A stretch of DNA of 64,000 bases from Pseudobowmanella zhangzhouensis (GTDB lineage: Bacteria > Pseudomonadota > Gammaproteobacteria > Enterobacterales > Alteromonadaceae), in contig NZ_JBHSYO010000002.1 in assembly GCF_042662685.1 (NCBI RefSeq), positions 398,601 through 462,600 on the forward strand. The letters run 5' to 3'. Below the pieces are notes generated by a model. It had not been told where the DNA came from, did not search any database, and saw only the letters and a program-made list of their open reading frames with translations. This document shows, piece after piece, positions 43,239-53,014 of the stretch; the stretch's first letter is position 1, and every line of letters starts with the position of its first letter. The position numbers were made by a program, and so were the translations under genes.

Positions 43239-44435
43239 TTAGCGGAACAACACTTTTTCTTTATTAAACCAGTGAATGCAAAACGCAATCAACGCAACGG
43301 CAATCACTGCAGTGGAGGTAAAGATACCTATCAGGGCAAAGTAATCCATGGTGCCTTTGACCAGTTCTTTCATCGCCAATGCCACGTTGGTAAGTGGTAC
43401 CCACACCCAGTGACCTTCCAGCTTCACACCGGGCGTCAGGGCAATGATTACCGGTAACAGCACAAAGATAATCAGTGAGCCCATATAGCTTTGCGCTTCC
43501 TTAAAGCTGCGCGCATAAATCGACAGGCTTAACAGCACCGCGGCGAAAATGGCCACCACCGGGATCAGCATCAGGAAGATCAGCACGAAATCAATCCAAC
43601 CAATCATCGCCATAAACGCGGCCACTTTGGCAATTGCCAGCCCCTGCGACAAGACTAATCCCCATAGGGCTAAACTGGCGACGGTAATCAGCGCCGAGGT
43701 TACCCCCGCGAACCCGATTGTCAGGAATTTCCCCATCACCAGCTTGTAACGTTCCATCGGAGAGATAAGCAGCGTTTCCAGCGTGCCACGCTCTTTCTCG
43801 CCGGCACCTAAGTCCGCCGCCGGTGCCATCGCACCCTGTAAACACAGGATAAAGATCATGTAAGGCAGCATGCCGCCAATCTTTTCACCCCAGTTTTCCC
43901 GTTCATCCGCGACGTTTTTACGCTCCAGCGACACCGGCTCTAGCAAGCCTTGCTGCTGGGTTTCACTTAATCCCAGACGCGCGAAACTGTCCTGCTGTAC
44001 CTGGTCAGATAAATCGCTGACTATTTCATTAACCCGGCGATACACCATGTTTAGCCCGGCATCATTGAGGTAAAGCGCAATTTTCTGCGGGCCATTATCC
44101 AACACATTGGTGCCAAATTCAGCGGGGATAACCAGTATAAAATCAACCGTTTTGTCTTTGATGAGCACCGCATAATCTGCGTTGGCATCTATCTCGATAC
44201 GCTTAAACTTATCCGGCGCATCGGCCAGTGCCTGGCTTATTTGCGTGGAATACTCCGCGCCGACAATCGCATAGTTCAATACTTTGCTTTCGGCATCTTT
44301 TACGGCATTGGCAGTGAAAAAGATGATGGCACCAAAGATCAACGGGAAAAGCAGCATAGGTAACGCAATCATAAAAAACAGCGTTTTACGATCACGCAGT
44401 AATTCTTTCCATTCCTTTCTGAATATCATCCACAT
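43239..44435 (-). CDS. ABC-2 type permease, NatB-like
   Basis: A 398-residue exporter subunit: first membrane segment after FRKEWKELLRDRKTLFFMIALP, a long extracytoplasmic domain of about 150 residues, then five or six segments. The loop LGAGEKERGTLETLLISPMER is the EExxxG coupling motif of this family and PFI-type NatB features are visible. It follows the ATPase gene by two bases. In Bacillus, NatAB exports sodium; here the substrate is unknown. Confidence 0.88.
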   Translation of the reverse strand: MWMIFRKEWKELLRDRKTLFFMIALPMLLFPLIFGAIIFFTANAVKDAESKVLNYAIVGAEYSTQISQALADAPDKFKRIEIDANADYAVLIKDKTVDFILVIPAEFGTNVLDNGPQKIALYLNDAGLNMVYRRVNEIVSDLSDQVQQDSFARLGLSETQQQGLLEPVSLERKNVADERENWGEKIGGMLPYMIFILCLQGAMAPAADLGAGEKERGTLETLLISPMERYKLVMGKFLTIGFAGVTSALITVASLALWGLVLSQGLAIAKVAAFMAMIGWIDFVLIFLMLIPVVAIFAAVLLSLSIYARSFKEAQSYMGSLIIFVLLPVIIALTPGVKLEGHWVWVPLTNVALAMKELVKGTMDYFALIGIFTSTAVIAVALIAFCIHWFNKEKVLFR

Positions 44436-44437
44436 CG

Positions 44438-45232
44438 TTATGCGACTCCCTTAACTTGTGATTGATTAAGCACGGACAGGAAGCTCTGGTGTAGCTTGCC
44501 ATCGGCCAATGCACTGAATGCCTCGACGGTATCGTCAAAACGGGTTTCACCCTGATCGATAACGGTAACCCGATCACACAGTTCCTGTACCTCATCTAAA
44601 TGGTGGGTGGAGAAAATCACCGGCGTACCCTGGGACTTCAGTCGCTGAATAAATTCCATCACGGTGGCGGTAGCCATAATGTCCAACCCGGTAGTTGGCT
44701 CATCCAGTACCACCAGTTCCGGTTGGTGAATTACCGCGCGGGCAATGGAGACTTTTTGCTTCATACCGGTAGAGAAATTCTCCGCGCGGCGATCTAAGAA
44801 CGACTGCATATCCAACAAGTTGGCCAACTCATCGATACGCGAAGCAATTTCCCCGGCGGTTAATCCGTGTAACTGACCGAAATAGGCGATATTTTCCCGG
44901 CCGGTCAGGCGGCCATATAACCCGGTAGTGCCGGATAAAAAGCCAATTTTCTTACGCGCGATTAACGGGTTTTCCAGCACATTATGACCATTGATCATCA
45001 CCTGCCCCGCATCGGCTTTCAACGCGGTGGACAGAATACGCAACGTGGTGGTTTTACCTGCACCATTGGGGCCTAACAAGCCCAATACTTCACCCTGTTT
45101 ACAGCTGAAGCTAACATCTTTGACGGAATGAAAAAAACGTCCTTGCAGACGTGGATCCTTGCGCTCCTGTTCACTGAGCTTTTTCGGGTTTTCCACCGCA
45201 AACTTCTTCGCCAAATGCTTTATTTCTATCAT
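44438..45232 (-). CDS. ABC transporter ATPase, NatA-like
   Basis: A 264-residue ATPase starting MIEIKHLAKKFAVENPKKLSEQ at 45232 with AGGGGAAACAGG upstream; the frame extends to 45277 but without a ribosome site. Walker A GPNGAGKTT, Q-loop IGFLSGTTGLYG, signature NFSTGMKQKVSIARAV, Walker B LVVLDEPTTGLD and switch STHHLDEV are all intact. Partner of the adjacent permease. Confidence 0.93.
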   Translation of the reverse strand: MIEIKHLAKKFAVENPKKLSEQERKDPRLQGRFFHSVKDVSFSCKQGEVLGLLGPNGAGKTTTLRILSTALKADAGQVMINGHNVLENPLIARKKIGFLSGTTGLYGRLTGRENIAYFGQLHGLTAGEIASRIDELANLLDMQSFLDRRAENFSTGMKQKVSIARAVIHQPELVVLDEPTTGLDIMATATVMEFIQRLKSQGTPVIFSTHHLDEVQELCDRVTVIDQGETRFDDTVEAFSALADGKLHQSFLSVLNQSQVKGVA

Positions 45233-45259
45233 CCTGTTTCCCCTGAAATCATGATGGCC

Positions 45260-45276
45260 TGTTACATCATGTAACA
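45260..45276. promoter_or_regulatory. Palindromic operator candidate between natAB-type operon and YIP1 gene
   Basis: TGTTACAT-C-ATGTAACA is a perfect 8-bp dyad in the divergent intergenic region, 28 bases from the ATPase start. A further ATGTAACA half site lies at 45332-45339, near the other gene. The spacing and symmetry suit a dimeric repressor. Confidence 0.5.
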
Positions 45277-45366
45277 AACAACTATCTCACCCTATCGGTT
45301 AGGCATTTACAACAGCAAAAACAATCAATTAATGTAACAAGCTATAACGATAACAGGGAGACACTG

Positions 45367-46071
45367 ATGACAACCGTCACTAACCCGCTGCAGGCTTGTA
45401 CGGAAATTTTCTTTAAGCCTAACGGCGTTTTCGCAACACTTAAAACCACGCACAACTGGTCGTGGGTACCGTTTTTTCTGGTCATTGTGCTGGCTGCTCT
45501 GCCGGCTTATCTGTACTGGGGCTTTGTGGATTTTGAATGGATCAAAGGCCAGATTGTTGCCTCGGTAGAGAGTGACATGAGCCCCGCACAGATTCAGGGC
45601 ATGAAAGACAGTATGTCTGCAAAGACTTATCAGTTGGGCTCGGCGATTGGCGGGCCAATTATGATCATTATCATCAACGCAGTGATTGCCCTGTACCTGA
45701 GCCTGGCCACTAAGATTGATCAGGACAACGTACAAGGTTATACCGACTGGTACGGCTTTACCTGGTGGACGGCCATGCCGATGATTCTGGGTGGACTGGT
45801 TGCTATGGCGATCATCGTCACCGCTGACAACCATCAGTTAGCACCGGGCGCACTGTCTCCAACATCGTTGGCATTTGTCGCAGGAATCGGTTTTACTGAT
45901 AACTGGTTTGGCTGGGCCAACGGCATCAAACTGGAAGTACTGTGGTCTATTTATCTGACCGCTGCCGGTATCAGCCAATGGACCAATATCAAAGGTGGCA
46001 AAGCCTGGTTGATTGCTGCCGCACCAACCGTACTGATTTACGGTATCTGGGCAGCATTCAAAATGATCTAA
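45367..46071 (+). CDS. YIP1-family membrane protein
   Basis: A 234-residue protein with about five hydrophobic segments and an N-terminal amphipathic start (NPLQACTEIFFKPNGVFATLK) typical of Yip1-domain proteins: LVIVLAALPAYLYWG, then GPIMIIIINAVIALYLSLATK and YGFTWWTAMPMILGG. AGGGAGA lies 8 bases ahead of the ATG. It ends with a four-base convergent overlap with the DUF3025 gene. Function in bacteria is unknown. Confidence 0.82.
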   Translation: MTTVTNPLQACTEIFFKPNGVFATLKTTHNWSWVPFFLVIVLAALPAYLYWGFVDFEWIKGQIVASVESDMSPAQIQGMKDSMSAKTYQLGSAIGGPIMIIIINAVIALYLSLATKIDQDNVQGYTDWYGFTWWTAMPMILGGLVAMAIIVTADNHQLAPGALSPTSLAFVAGIGFTDNWFGWANGIKLEVLWSIYLTAAGISQWTNIKGGKAWLIAAAPTVLIYGIWAAFKMI

Positions 46072-46850
46072 CGCCCCACTCGCTTGGGCATAAAATACGC
46101 CGGGTTTGCATAAAATCCGGCGTTTTTATTTTCCGCATACCAGCCCGGCACGCCTAATAGGGGCAAGGGATGCATCGAGCCTTTATGGGCGAACACATTG
46201 TCATTAATTTGTTGTGCCAATGCCTTATCAAGCACTGCCAACTGTTCGGATAACGTTTGCGCAAAGAAGCAGTCATCCACTACCACCGGCAGCCATTTAC
46301 CGGTCAGGCCAATAAACGGGTTTAACAGCATTTCAAAATTGGCATGACCAAACACGAATGCGCCTATTTCTTTACCCCACGCGGTGCGATGTTCAACAAA
46401 CACCTCACTCCATTGATGCGCAGCCAGTTTTTCGGCCAAATCGGTATTGGCTACCGCCAACACTACGCCGCATTCATCAAATTGGGTAATGCGGTTTCGT
46501 CTTGGTGTACGCGGATTCAAGCCGTGTTCGGCAATATCCTGCATATGCTGCTGATTGAGCAGCGTTTTACTTTGCGGAAACTGCGCCCACATAGCGGCAT
46601 TAAATAAATCGTGCCAGTTATCCGCGCGGGTCGGTACCCGTTGATGGGTGTAAATAAATTCTTCGTAATACAGGCCGGAGCTATCCAACTCCTGCTGACT
46701 GGCGAAACCAACTGGCCCACCTATTCGCCGTTCTAACCAGCTAAGCGACGGGAAGTTACTCAGTTCAGCAAAGTCGAGTGTGCGAAGCTGGGTAAAGGGC
46801 GATTGCGACCAAATGTCAGAAAGCCACTTTGCAGGTGCTTGATATTGCAT
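46068..46850 (-). CDS. DUF3025 family protein
   Basis: A 260-residue soluble protein with the family landmarks YEEFIYTHQRVPTRADNWHDLFNA, WAQFPQSKTLLNQQH, RNRITQFDECGVVLA and GHANFEMLLNPFIGLTGK. No catalytic motif is known for this family, and no signal peptide is visible. The TAG stop overlaps the YIP1 gene stop, and the YIP1 terminator is contained in its last codons. Confidence 0.88.
   Translation of the reverse strand: MQYQAPAKWLSDIWSQSPFTQLRTLDFAELSNFPSLSWLERRIGGPVGFASQQELDSSGLYYEEFIYTHQRVPTRADNWHDLFNAAMWAQFPQSKTLLNQQHMQDIAEHGLNPRTPRRNRITQFDECGVVLAVANTDLAEKLAAHQWSEVFVEHRTAWGKEIGAFVFGHANFEMLLNPFIGLTGKWLPVVVDDCFFAQTLSEQLAVLDKALAQQINDNVFAHKGSMHPLPLLGVPGWYAENKNAGFYANPAYFMPKRVGR
46097..46132 (+). 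terminator. YIP1 gene terminator, inside the DUF3025 coding region
   Basis: ACGCCGG / CCGGCGT with a 13-base loop followed by TTTTATTTT on the plus strand; the same bases encode the end of the convergent gene. Confidence 0.75.
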
Positions 46851-46901
46851 GGTGCTCGTGTAGAGTCCTGTGAGTTAAATCGCTAGAAACAAGGGATAAC
46901 A

Positions 46902-48557
46902 ATGAAAAAAACATTTCTGGCTATGATGCCTCTGGCATTGGGCCTTACCGCCTGCAGTGACGCGCCTGCGCCTGCGCCAGCATCTCAAGCCACGGCGCAA
47001 CCACAAACAGGTTTCGAACAAGCCTATGCCAATATCAGCGCGGCTGATTTGCGCGAGTATACCAAAATCATTTCCTCTGATGAATTCGAAGGCCGCGCGC
47101 CAACCAGCGTAGGTGAACAACGTACCATCGAGTTTTTAGTCGGTGAATTTAAAAAGCTCGGTCTGCAGCCAGGTAATGGCGACAGCTATCTGCAACCGGT
47201 AGAGCTGCTGGAAATCACCGCCGATGAGGACATGAGCCTGCAACTGGGTGAACAAACGCTGGTATACAAAGAAAACATGGTCGCAGGTACCTCACGCGAG
47301 CAAGCGTTGGTGGAATTGAAAGACAGCGATGTGGTGTTTGTTGGCTACGGCGTGAATGCGCCGGAATACGACTGGAACGACTATGCCGGTGTGGATGTAA
47401 AAGGCAAAACCGTGATTATTCTGGTCAATGATCCGGGCTTCGAAAACCCCGACAGCGGTAAATTTCAGGGTAAAACCATGACCTACTACGGCCGCTGGAC
47501 TTACAAATATGAAGAAGCCAGCCGCCAGGGCGCTGCCGCCGCGTTTATCGTGCATGAAACTGCCCCAGCCTCCTATGATTGGTCGGTTGTCGCTAACAGC
47601 TGGACTGGCCCGCAATATGGTCTGGTTAAAGAAAACGGCAATATGGACAGAGTCGGCGTTGAGGGTTGGATTTCACGCGATGCGGCCGTGCAATTATTTG
47701 CTGAACGTGGGCTGGATTTCGATGCTGAAAAAGCCAAAGCAATGCAGACACCTTACCAAAAGGCGCTGGGTACCACTGCGTCCGTCACGGTTAAAGCCAA
47801 GCTGAAACGCTCCACCAGCAACAACATCATTGCCACCTTGCCAGGAAGCAAAACGCCGGATGAGCACCTGATTTACACTGCCCATTGGGATCATTTGGGT
47901 AAGCACGACAATCTGGAAGGCGAAGACAAGATTTACAATGGAGCCCATGATAACGCCACAGGCACCGCTTCGGCGCTGGTGATGGCCAAGGCATTTGCCA
48001 GCCTCAGTACCGCGCCAGAACGCTCCGTTACCTTTTTAGTGGTCACCGCCGAAGAGCAGGGCTTACTCGGCTCCAAATACTATGCCGAACACCCGGTTAT
48101 TCCGCTTGCGAAAACCGTGGCTAATATCAATATGGATGCGATGAACCTGTTAGGCCGTACCAAAGATGTCAGCGTAATTGGCATGGGCAAATCCGAGTTG
48201 GAACAATATCTGGAAGCCGCTGCACAGCGTCAGAACCGGGTATTGACGCAGGAAGGTCATCCACAGGCAGGCTACTACTATCGCTCTGATCACTTTAACT
48301 TTGCCAAAAATGGCGTACCAGCACTGTATGCCAAAGGGGGTGAAGAGCCTGTCGACGACGCCACTGCACAATACCGTAAAAAGACCAATCTGGTGATCCG
48401 CGGTTGTTATCACAAAGTGTGTGACGAATTCCGTGATAGCTGGGATTTTAGTGGTGTGCAGCAAGATGCGCAGTTACTGTTTGACGTGGGCTATCAGGTC
48501 GCTAATTCGGCTAACTGGCCACAATGGTCAGCCACCAGCGAATTTCAGCGCAAGTAA
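46902..48557 (+). CDS. M28 family zinc aminopeptidase, lipoprotein
   Basis: A 551-residue envelope peptidase. A lipoprotein signal (LALGLTACSD, Cys near 18) is followed by a protease-associated domain at about 130-290 (VFVGYGVNAPEYDWNDY) and the M28 catalytic domain. Metal ligands are seen in YTAHWDHLG, NGAHDNATG, TAEEQGLLGS (catalytic Glu and ligand), NINMDAM and YRSDHFNFA. Likely removes N-terminal residues from peptides in the periplasm. Single gene with its own terminator. Confidence 0.93.
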   Translation: MKKTFLAMMPLALGLTACSDAPAPAPASQATAQPQTGFEQAYANISAADLREYTKIISSDEFEGRAPTSVGEQRTIEFLVGEFKKLGLQPGNGDSYLQPVELLEITADEDMSLQLGEQTLVYKENMVAGTSREQALVELKDSDVVFVGYGVNAPEYDWNDYAGVDVKGKTVIILVNDPGFENPDSGKFQGKTMTYYGRWTYKYEEASRQGAAAAFIVHETAPASYDWSVVANSWTGPQYGLVKENGNMDRVGVEGWISRDAAVQLFAERGLDFDAEKAKAMQTPYQKALGTTASVTVKAKLKRSTSNNIIATLPGSKTPDEHLIYTAHWDHLGKHDNLEGEDKIYNGAHDNATGTASALVMAKAFASLSTAPERSVTFLVVTAEEQGLLGSKYYAEHPVIPLAKTVANINMDAMNLLGRTKDVSVIGMGKSELEQYLEAAAQRQNRVLTQEGHPQAGYYYRSDHFNFAKNGVPALYAKGGEEPVDDATAQYRKKTNLVIRGCYHKVCDEFRDSWDFSGVQQDAQLLFDVGYQVANSANWPQWSATSEFQRK

Positions 48558-48572
48558 TCCTTTCATGCAAAA

Positions 48573-48602
48573 TAAAAAAGCCGGGTTCGCCCGGCTTTTT
48601 GT
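48573..48602. terminator. M28 peptidase gene terminator
   Basis: AAAAAGCCGGG-TTCG-CCCGGCTTTTT, a stable tetraloop hairpin with A and T runs. Confidence 0.92.
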
Positions 48603-48829
48603 TACAAATATTTCACAATTACCTCTAAAAACAGGCCGCGCCCTGCCATTTGTTCCACTAATAACCAAAATGCGCAAAATTCGTTTTGTTTGTCTTGCAT
48701 TTTTCTGTGAGGCTGGCACATTCAGAGACGAGAAAGTAATCCCTGCCTTGTATTACAACAACCTACTTTCCGCAGTACTGACGGTTATAACCGTTCACCT
48801 TTTGACTGATACAAAGAGAGAAGCCTGAT

Positions 48830-50500
48830 ATGTGTGGTATTTTTGCCATTCTTGACATCAAAAGTGATGTCACAGAATTGAGAACGCAGGCGCTGGAGCT
48901 CACTAAACTTCTGCGTCACCGTGGCCCCGACTGGTCCGGGATCTGGAATAATAATCACGCCATTTTAGCCCATGAACGCTTGGCTATTGTGGATGTGAAT
49001 ACCGGTGCCCAACCTTTGATCAGTCAAAATAATAATCAGGTACTGGCAGTCAATGGTGAGATCTACAATCACAACGCGCTGAAAAAACAATTGGCGACAC
49101 CTTACCCGTTTAAAACCGAGTCGGATTGTGAAGTTATTCTGCCGTTGTTCCAACAGCACGGCGTTGAGTTTTTAGATGCGCTGGAAGGCATGTTCGCCTT
49201 TGTACTTTACGACGCAGAACAGGATGCATACCTGATTGCCCGTGACCATATCGGCATTATCCCGCTGTATACCGGTTTCGACGTACACGGCAACTTTTAT
49301 GTGGCATCAGAAATGAAGGCCCTCGCGCCGGTGTGTAAAACCATTAGCGAATTCCCGCCCGGGCATTATTTGTGGAGTAAAACCGGCGAGCTGAAACAAT
49401 ATTATCAGCGCGACTGGATGGAGTATGACAAGGTTAAAGACAATCATACCGATCTTGCCGCACTGAAAACTGCGTTTGAAAATGCCGTTCGTTCACATCT
49501 GATGTCGGACGTGCCTTACGGTGTATTGCTATCCGGCGGTCTGGATTCATCGTTAGTTTCCGCTGTGGCCGCACAGTATGTGGCTAAGCGCGTGGAAGAT
49601 GAGGGTAAATCAGATGCCTGGTGGCCGCGCCTGCACAGCTTTGCAGTGGGCCTGGAAGGCGCACCGGATTTAATTGCCGCACGTAAAGTTGCTGAAATGA
49701 TTGGCACCGTTCACCACGAAGTACACTTCACTGTGCAGGAAGGGTTAGACGCCATTCGTGACGTGATTTATCACCTGGAAACCTACGACGTCACCACCAT
49801 CCGCGCCTCAACGCCGATGTATCTGATGAGCCGCAAAATCAAAGCGATGGGGATCAAAATGGTACTGTCCGGCGAAGGTTCAGATGAACTGTTTGGCGGT
49901 TATTTGTATTTCCATAAAGCGCCCAATGCGAAAGAGTTCCACGAAGAGACCGTCAGAAAAATCAATCGTTTACATATGTTTGACTGCGCCCGCGCGAACA
50001 AAGCCACCTCCGCCTGGGGTGTGGAAGCGCGCGTACCGTTTCTGGATAAAAACTTTATGGATGTGGCCATGCGCCTTAATCCTGCGGACAAAATGTGCGG
50101 CAATGGCAAGATTGAAAAACATATCCTGCGTGCCGCGTTTGATAATGGCCAATATTTGCCGGAAGAAGTGCTGTGGCGTCAGAAAGAACAGTTCAGTGAC
50201 GGTGTCGGTTACTCGTGGATTGATTCAATTCACGACTTCGCCAATCAGGAAGTCAGTGATCAACAACTGGCCACTGCCGCGTTCCGATTCCCAGTGAATA
50301 CCCCGGATACCAAAGAAGGCTATTTCTTCCGCACCATCTTCGAGAGTTATTTCCCGCAGGAAAGTGCCGCCCGCTGTGTCCCAGGTGGAAAATCCATCGC
50401 CTGTTCAACCGTGGAAGCCCTGGCCTGGGATGCCAGCTTCCAGAATAATGCCGACCCATCCGGTCGTGCCATGAAAGACGTACACAATCAGGCAAATTAA
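48830..50500 (+). CDS. asnB: Asparagine synthase B, glutamine-hydrolysing
   Basis: ATP-dependent synthesis of asparagine from aspartate with glutamine nitrogen. The 556-residue length fits AsnB (554 in E. coli). The nucleophile is Cys2 in MCGIFAILD, RHRGPDWSG and VNGEIYNHNAL belong to the glutaminase half, and LLSGGLDSSLVSA is the synthetase P-loop; VLSGEGSDELFGGYLYFHKAP and EARVPFLDK complete it. The ATG follows GAGAGAAG. No other amino-acid genes are adjacent. Confidence 0.97.
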   Translation: MCGIFAILDIKSDVTELRTQALELTKLLRHRGPDWSGIWNNNHAILAHERLAIVDVNTGAQPLISQNNNQVLAVNGEIYNHNALKKQLATPYPFKTESDCEVILPLFQQHGVEFLDALEGMFAFVLYDAEQDAYLIARDHIGIIPLYTGFDVHGNFYVASEMKALAPVCKTISEFPPGHYLWSKTGELKQYYQRDWMEYDKVKDNHTDLAALKTAFENAVRSHLMSDVPYGVLLSGGLDSSLVSAVAAQYVAKRVEDEGKSDAWWPRLHSFAVGLEGAPDLIAARKVAEMIGTVHHEVHFTVQEGLDAIRDVIYHLETYDVTTIRASTPMYLMSRKIKAMGIKMVLSGEGSDELFGGYLYFHKAPNAKEFHEETVRKINRLHMFDCARANKATSAWGVEARVPFLDKNFMDVAMRLNPADKMCGNGKIEKHILRAAFDNGQYLPEEVLWRQKEQFSDGVGYSWIDSIHDFANQEVSDQQLATAAFRFPVNTPDTKEGYFFRTIFESYFPQESAARCVPGGKSIACSTVEALAWDASFQNNADPSGRAMKDVHNQAN

Positions 50501-50506
50501 CCCTGT

Positions 50507-50534
50507 AAAAAGCCCGGTAATCACCGGGCTTTTT
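50507..50534 (+). terminator. asnB terminator
   Basis: AAAAAGCCCGGT / ACCGGGCTTTTT around AATC. Confidence 0.92.
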
Positions 50535-50637
50535 AATGCCTTACAGCGGGCGATATGCCTGATAGTGTCAACTTTTACACCTCCGGCCAAAGTGATCGCC
50601 TGTTCACAAATTGCTGCGGATTAACGTTTCATCTCGT

Positions 50638-50665
50638 AAAAAAAAGCCCCCGCGATGGCGGGGGC
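50638..50665 (-). terminator. ahpF terminator
   Basis: GCCCCCGC / GCGGGGGC around GATG; the minus strand continues into at least eight T. Just upstream of it is a further perfect dyad GAGTGTC-A-GACACTC (50674-50688). Confidence 0.9.
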
Positions 50666-50718
50666 AAAGGAGTGAGTGTCAGACACTCGTTCTGGAGACT
50701 AGGAAAACTCCAAATTAG

Positions 50719-52305
50719 TTACGCAGCCGCCTCCTCTTTGGCGGGAACAGGCGTGCGGATCAGGTAATCAAATGCACCCAGTGCCGCATTCGCGCCCTGC
50801 CCCATAGCGATAATAATCTGCTTGTAAGGGATGTTAGTTACATCGCCCGCCGCAAACACACCCGGGATATTGGTCTCGTTGTGCGCACCAATAATAATCT
50901 CACCGCGTGGGGTTAACTCTACCGTGCCTTTCAGGAACTCAGAGTTAGGCACCAGGCCTATCTGGACAAAGATCCCGGATAATTCAACCTTGTGACTATC
51001 CCCCGTAGTACGGTCGGTGTATTGCAAGCCAGTCACCTGACTGCCATCGCCCAGCACCTCAGTCGTTTGCGCATTTAAAATGATATCAATGTTGCCCATG
51101 CTTTTGGCTTTACGCTGCAGTACTTCATCGGCGCGCAGTTTGCTGTCAAATTCCAGCACGGTCACGTGCTTAACAATACCCGCTAAGTCAATCGCTGCTT
51201 CGATGCCTGAGTTACCGCCACCGATCACAGCCACAGACTTGCCTTTAAACAGCGGCCCGTCACAGTGTGGGCAATAGGCCACGCCTTTACCCGCGTACTC
51301 AACCTCGCCGGGCACGTTCATTTTGCGCCAGCGGGCGCCGGTAGACAGCATCACGCTGCGGCTTTGCACTACCGCACCATTTTCCAGCTCCACGCTGATA
51401 TAGCCGCCTTCTTCGCGCGCTTCGATCACTTTCGCCGCACGATTGTTGGCCATTACATCAATGTCATATTCAGTCACATGGGCTTCGAGGTTTTGCACCA
51501 GTTTTGGCCCAGTGGTCGAGGTAACTGAAATGAAGTTTTCAATCCCGACCGTGTCCAGCAACTGGCCACCGAATTTCTCTGCGATAATCCCGGTACGAAT
51601 GCCCTTACGTGCGGCATAAATCGCCGCGGCAGAACCCGCCGGGCCACCACCGACCACCAGAAAATCATATGGGGCCTTTTGATTAATCTTGTCCGCTGCG
51701 CGTTTGTCAGCATTCTTATCGATCTTTTGTAAAATCTCCGCCAGCTCCATACGGCCGTTGCCAAACAACTCGCCGTTTAAGTACACGCTGGGGACCGCCA
51801 TAACCTGACGCTCGTCCACTTCTTGTTGGAATAGCGCGCCATCGATCATAACGTTGGTAATATTGGTATTCAGCGCCGCCATCATATTCAATGCCTGCAC
51901 CACATCCGGGCAGTTATGGCAGCTTAGTGAAACGTAAGTCTCGAACCGATACTCACCTTCCAGTTGTTTAATCTGTTCAATGGTGTCTGCATCCAGTTTC
52001 AACGGATGTCCACCGCTATGCAGCAAGGCAAGTACCAGACTGGTAAATTCGTGCCCCATAGGTAAGCCGGCAAAGCGCATTTCAGAGCCAGTAGCGGTTG
52101 AACGTACCAGCATGCTGGGGATACGTTCGTTACTGCTATCCGCGGCAACGATGGTGACTTTGTCCGACAGGCTGGCGATTTCGTCAACCAGTGTGGATAG
52201 TTCTGCGGACTTCGCGCTGTCATCCACAAATTTGACCAGCTCAACCGGGGTTTTGAGGTTTTCTAAATAAGCTTTTAACTGCTGCTTTAATTTGGCATCT
52301 AACAT
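50719..52305 (-). CDS. ahpF: Alkyl hydroperoxide reductase subunit F
   Basis: FAD/NADH disulfide reductase that recycles AhpC. The 528-residue protein starts MLDAKLKQQLKAYLENLKTP at 52305 with GAGGAAG upstream; an ATG at 52437 in frame would run through the ahpC end. The N-terminal double-thioredoxin fold has LSCHNCPDVVQA (redox CxxC), then the FAD motif VVGGGPAGSAAAIYAARKG, the catalytic CPHC in VAYCPHCDGPLF, the NAD motif VIGGGNSGIEAAIDLAG, and GVFAAGDVTNIPYKQI. Downstream of ahpC. Confidence 0.97.
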   Translation of the reverse strand: MLDAKLKQQLKAYLENLKTPVELVKFVDDSAKSAELSTLVDEIASLSDKVTIVAADSSNERIPSMLVRSTATGSEMRFAGLPMGHEFTSLVLALLHSGGHPLKLDADTIEQIKQLEGEYRFETYVSLSCHNCPDVVQALNMMAALNTNITNVMIDGALFQQEVDERQVMAVPSVYLNGELFGNGRMELAEILQKIDKNADKRAADKINQKAPYDFLVVGGGPAGSAAAIYAARKGIRTGIIAEKFGGQLLDTVGIENFISVTSTTGPKLVQNLEAHVTEYDIDVMANNRAAKVIEAREEGGYISVELENGAVVQSRSVMLSTGARWRKMNVPGEVEYAGKGVAYCPHCDGPLFKGKSVAVIGGGNSGIEAAIDLAGIVKHVTVLEFDSKLRADEVLQRKAKSMGNIDIILNAQTTEVLGDGSQVTGLQYTDRTTGDSHKVELSGIFVQIGLVPNSEFLKGTVELTPRGEIIIGAHNETNIPGVFAAGDVTNIPYKQIIIAMGQGANAALGAFDYLIRTPVPAKEEAAA

Positions 52306-52379
52306 AAATCTTCCTCGGTTTGTCCGACTTGGGGTGAAACATTGGCCCGCCGCAGCGGGCCACACAGGCTGGGCGAGGC

Positions 52380-52943
52380 TTAGATTTTGCCCACCAGATC
52401 CAGTGATGGAGCCAGCGTTGCTTCGCCTTCTTTCCATTTAGCCGGGCATACTTCACCTGGGTGAGAGGCAACGTATTGCGCTGCTTTTACTTTACGTACC
52501 AGATCATCTGCATCACGGCCGATACCTTCGGCGGTGATTTCCATCGCCTGAATGATGCCGTCTGGGTCAACGATAAAGGTACCGCGGTCCGCCAGACCTT
52601 GATTTTCACGCATCACGTCGAAGTTGCGGGTGATTTCACCTGTTGGGTCACCGATCATCGCGTATTTGATCTTACCGATGGTGTCAGACGCGTCGTGCCA
52701 TGCTTTGTGAGTGAAGTGAGTGTCAGTCGATACTGAGAACACTTCTACGCCACGGCTCTGTAACTCTGCGTATTTGTCCGCCAGGTCGCCTAATTCAGTT
52801 GGGCATACAAACGTGAAGTCTGCTGGGTAAAAGAAGAAAACCGCCCATTTCCCTTTGATGTCATCGCTGCTGACTTCTACGAATTTGCCGTCTTTGAATG
52901 CTTGCGCCTTGAAAGGCTTAATAGCAGTGTTGATTAATGCCAT
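52380..52943 (-). CDS. ahpC: Alkyl hydroperoxide reductase subunit C (2-Cys peroxiredoxin)
   Basis: Reduces H2O2 and organic peroxides. The 187-residue protein has the peroxidatic Cys47 in FTFVCPTE and the resolving Cys166 in GEVCPAKW, exactly the E. coli positions and length. FYPADFTF and TDTHFTHKAWHD are typical of AhpC. It is the first gene of ahpCF, 74 bases ahead of ahpF, and carries an OxyR-type site upstream. Confidence 0.98.
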   Translation of the reverse strand: MALINTAIKPFKAQAFKDGKFVEVSSDDIKGKWAVFFFYPADFTFVCPTELGDLADKYAELQSRGVEVFSVSTDTHFTHKAWHDASDTIGKIKYAMIGDPTGEITRNFDVMRENQGLADRGTFIVDPDGIIQAMEITAEGIGRDADDLVRKVKAAQYVASHPGEVCPAKWKEGEATLAPSLDLVGKI

Positions 52944-53014
52944 TTTATGTCTCCAATTGTGGGGTTGTTTAACGTTACGGGTGCTAGATTAGCGAGCCCG
53001 CATCGATTTGAATA

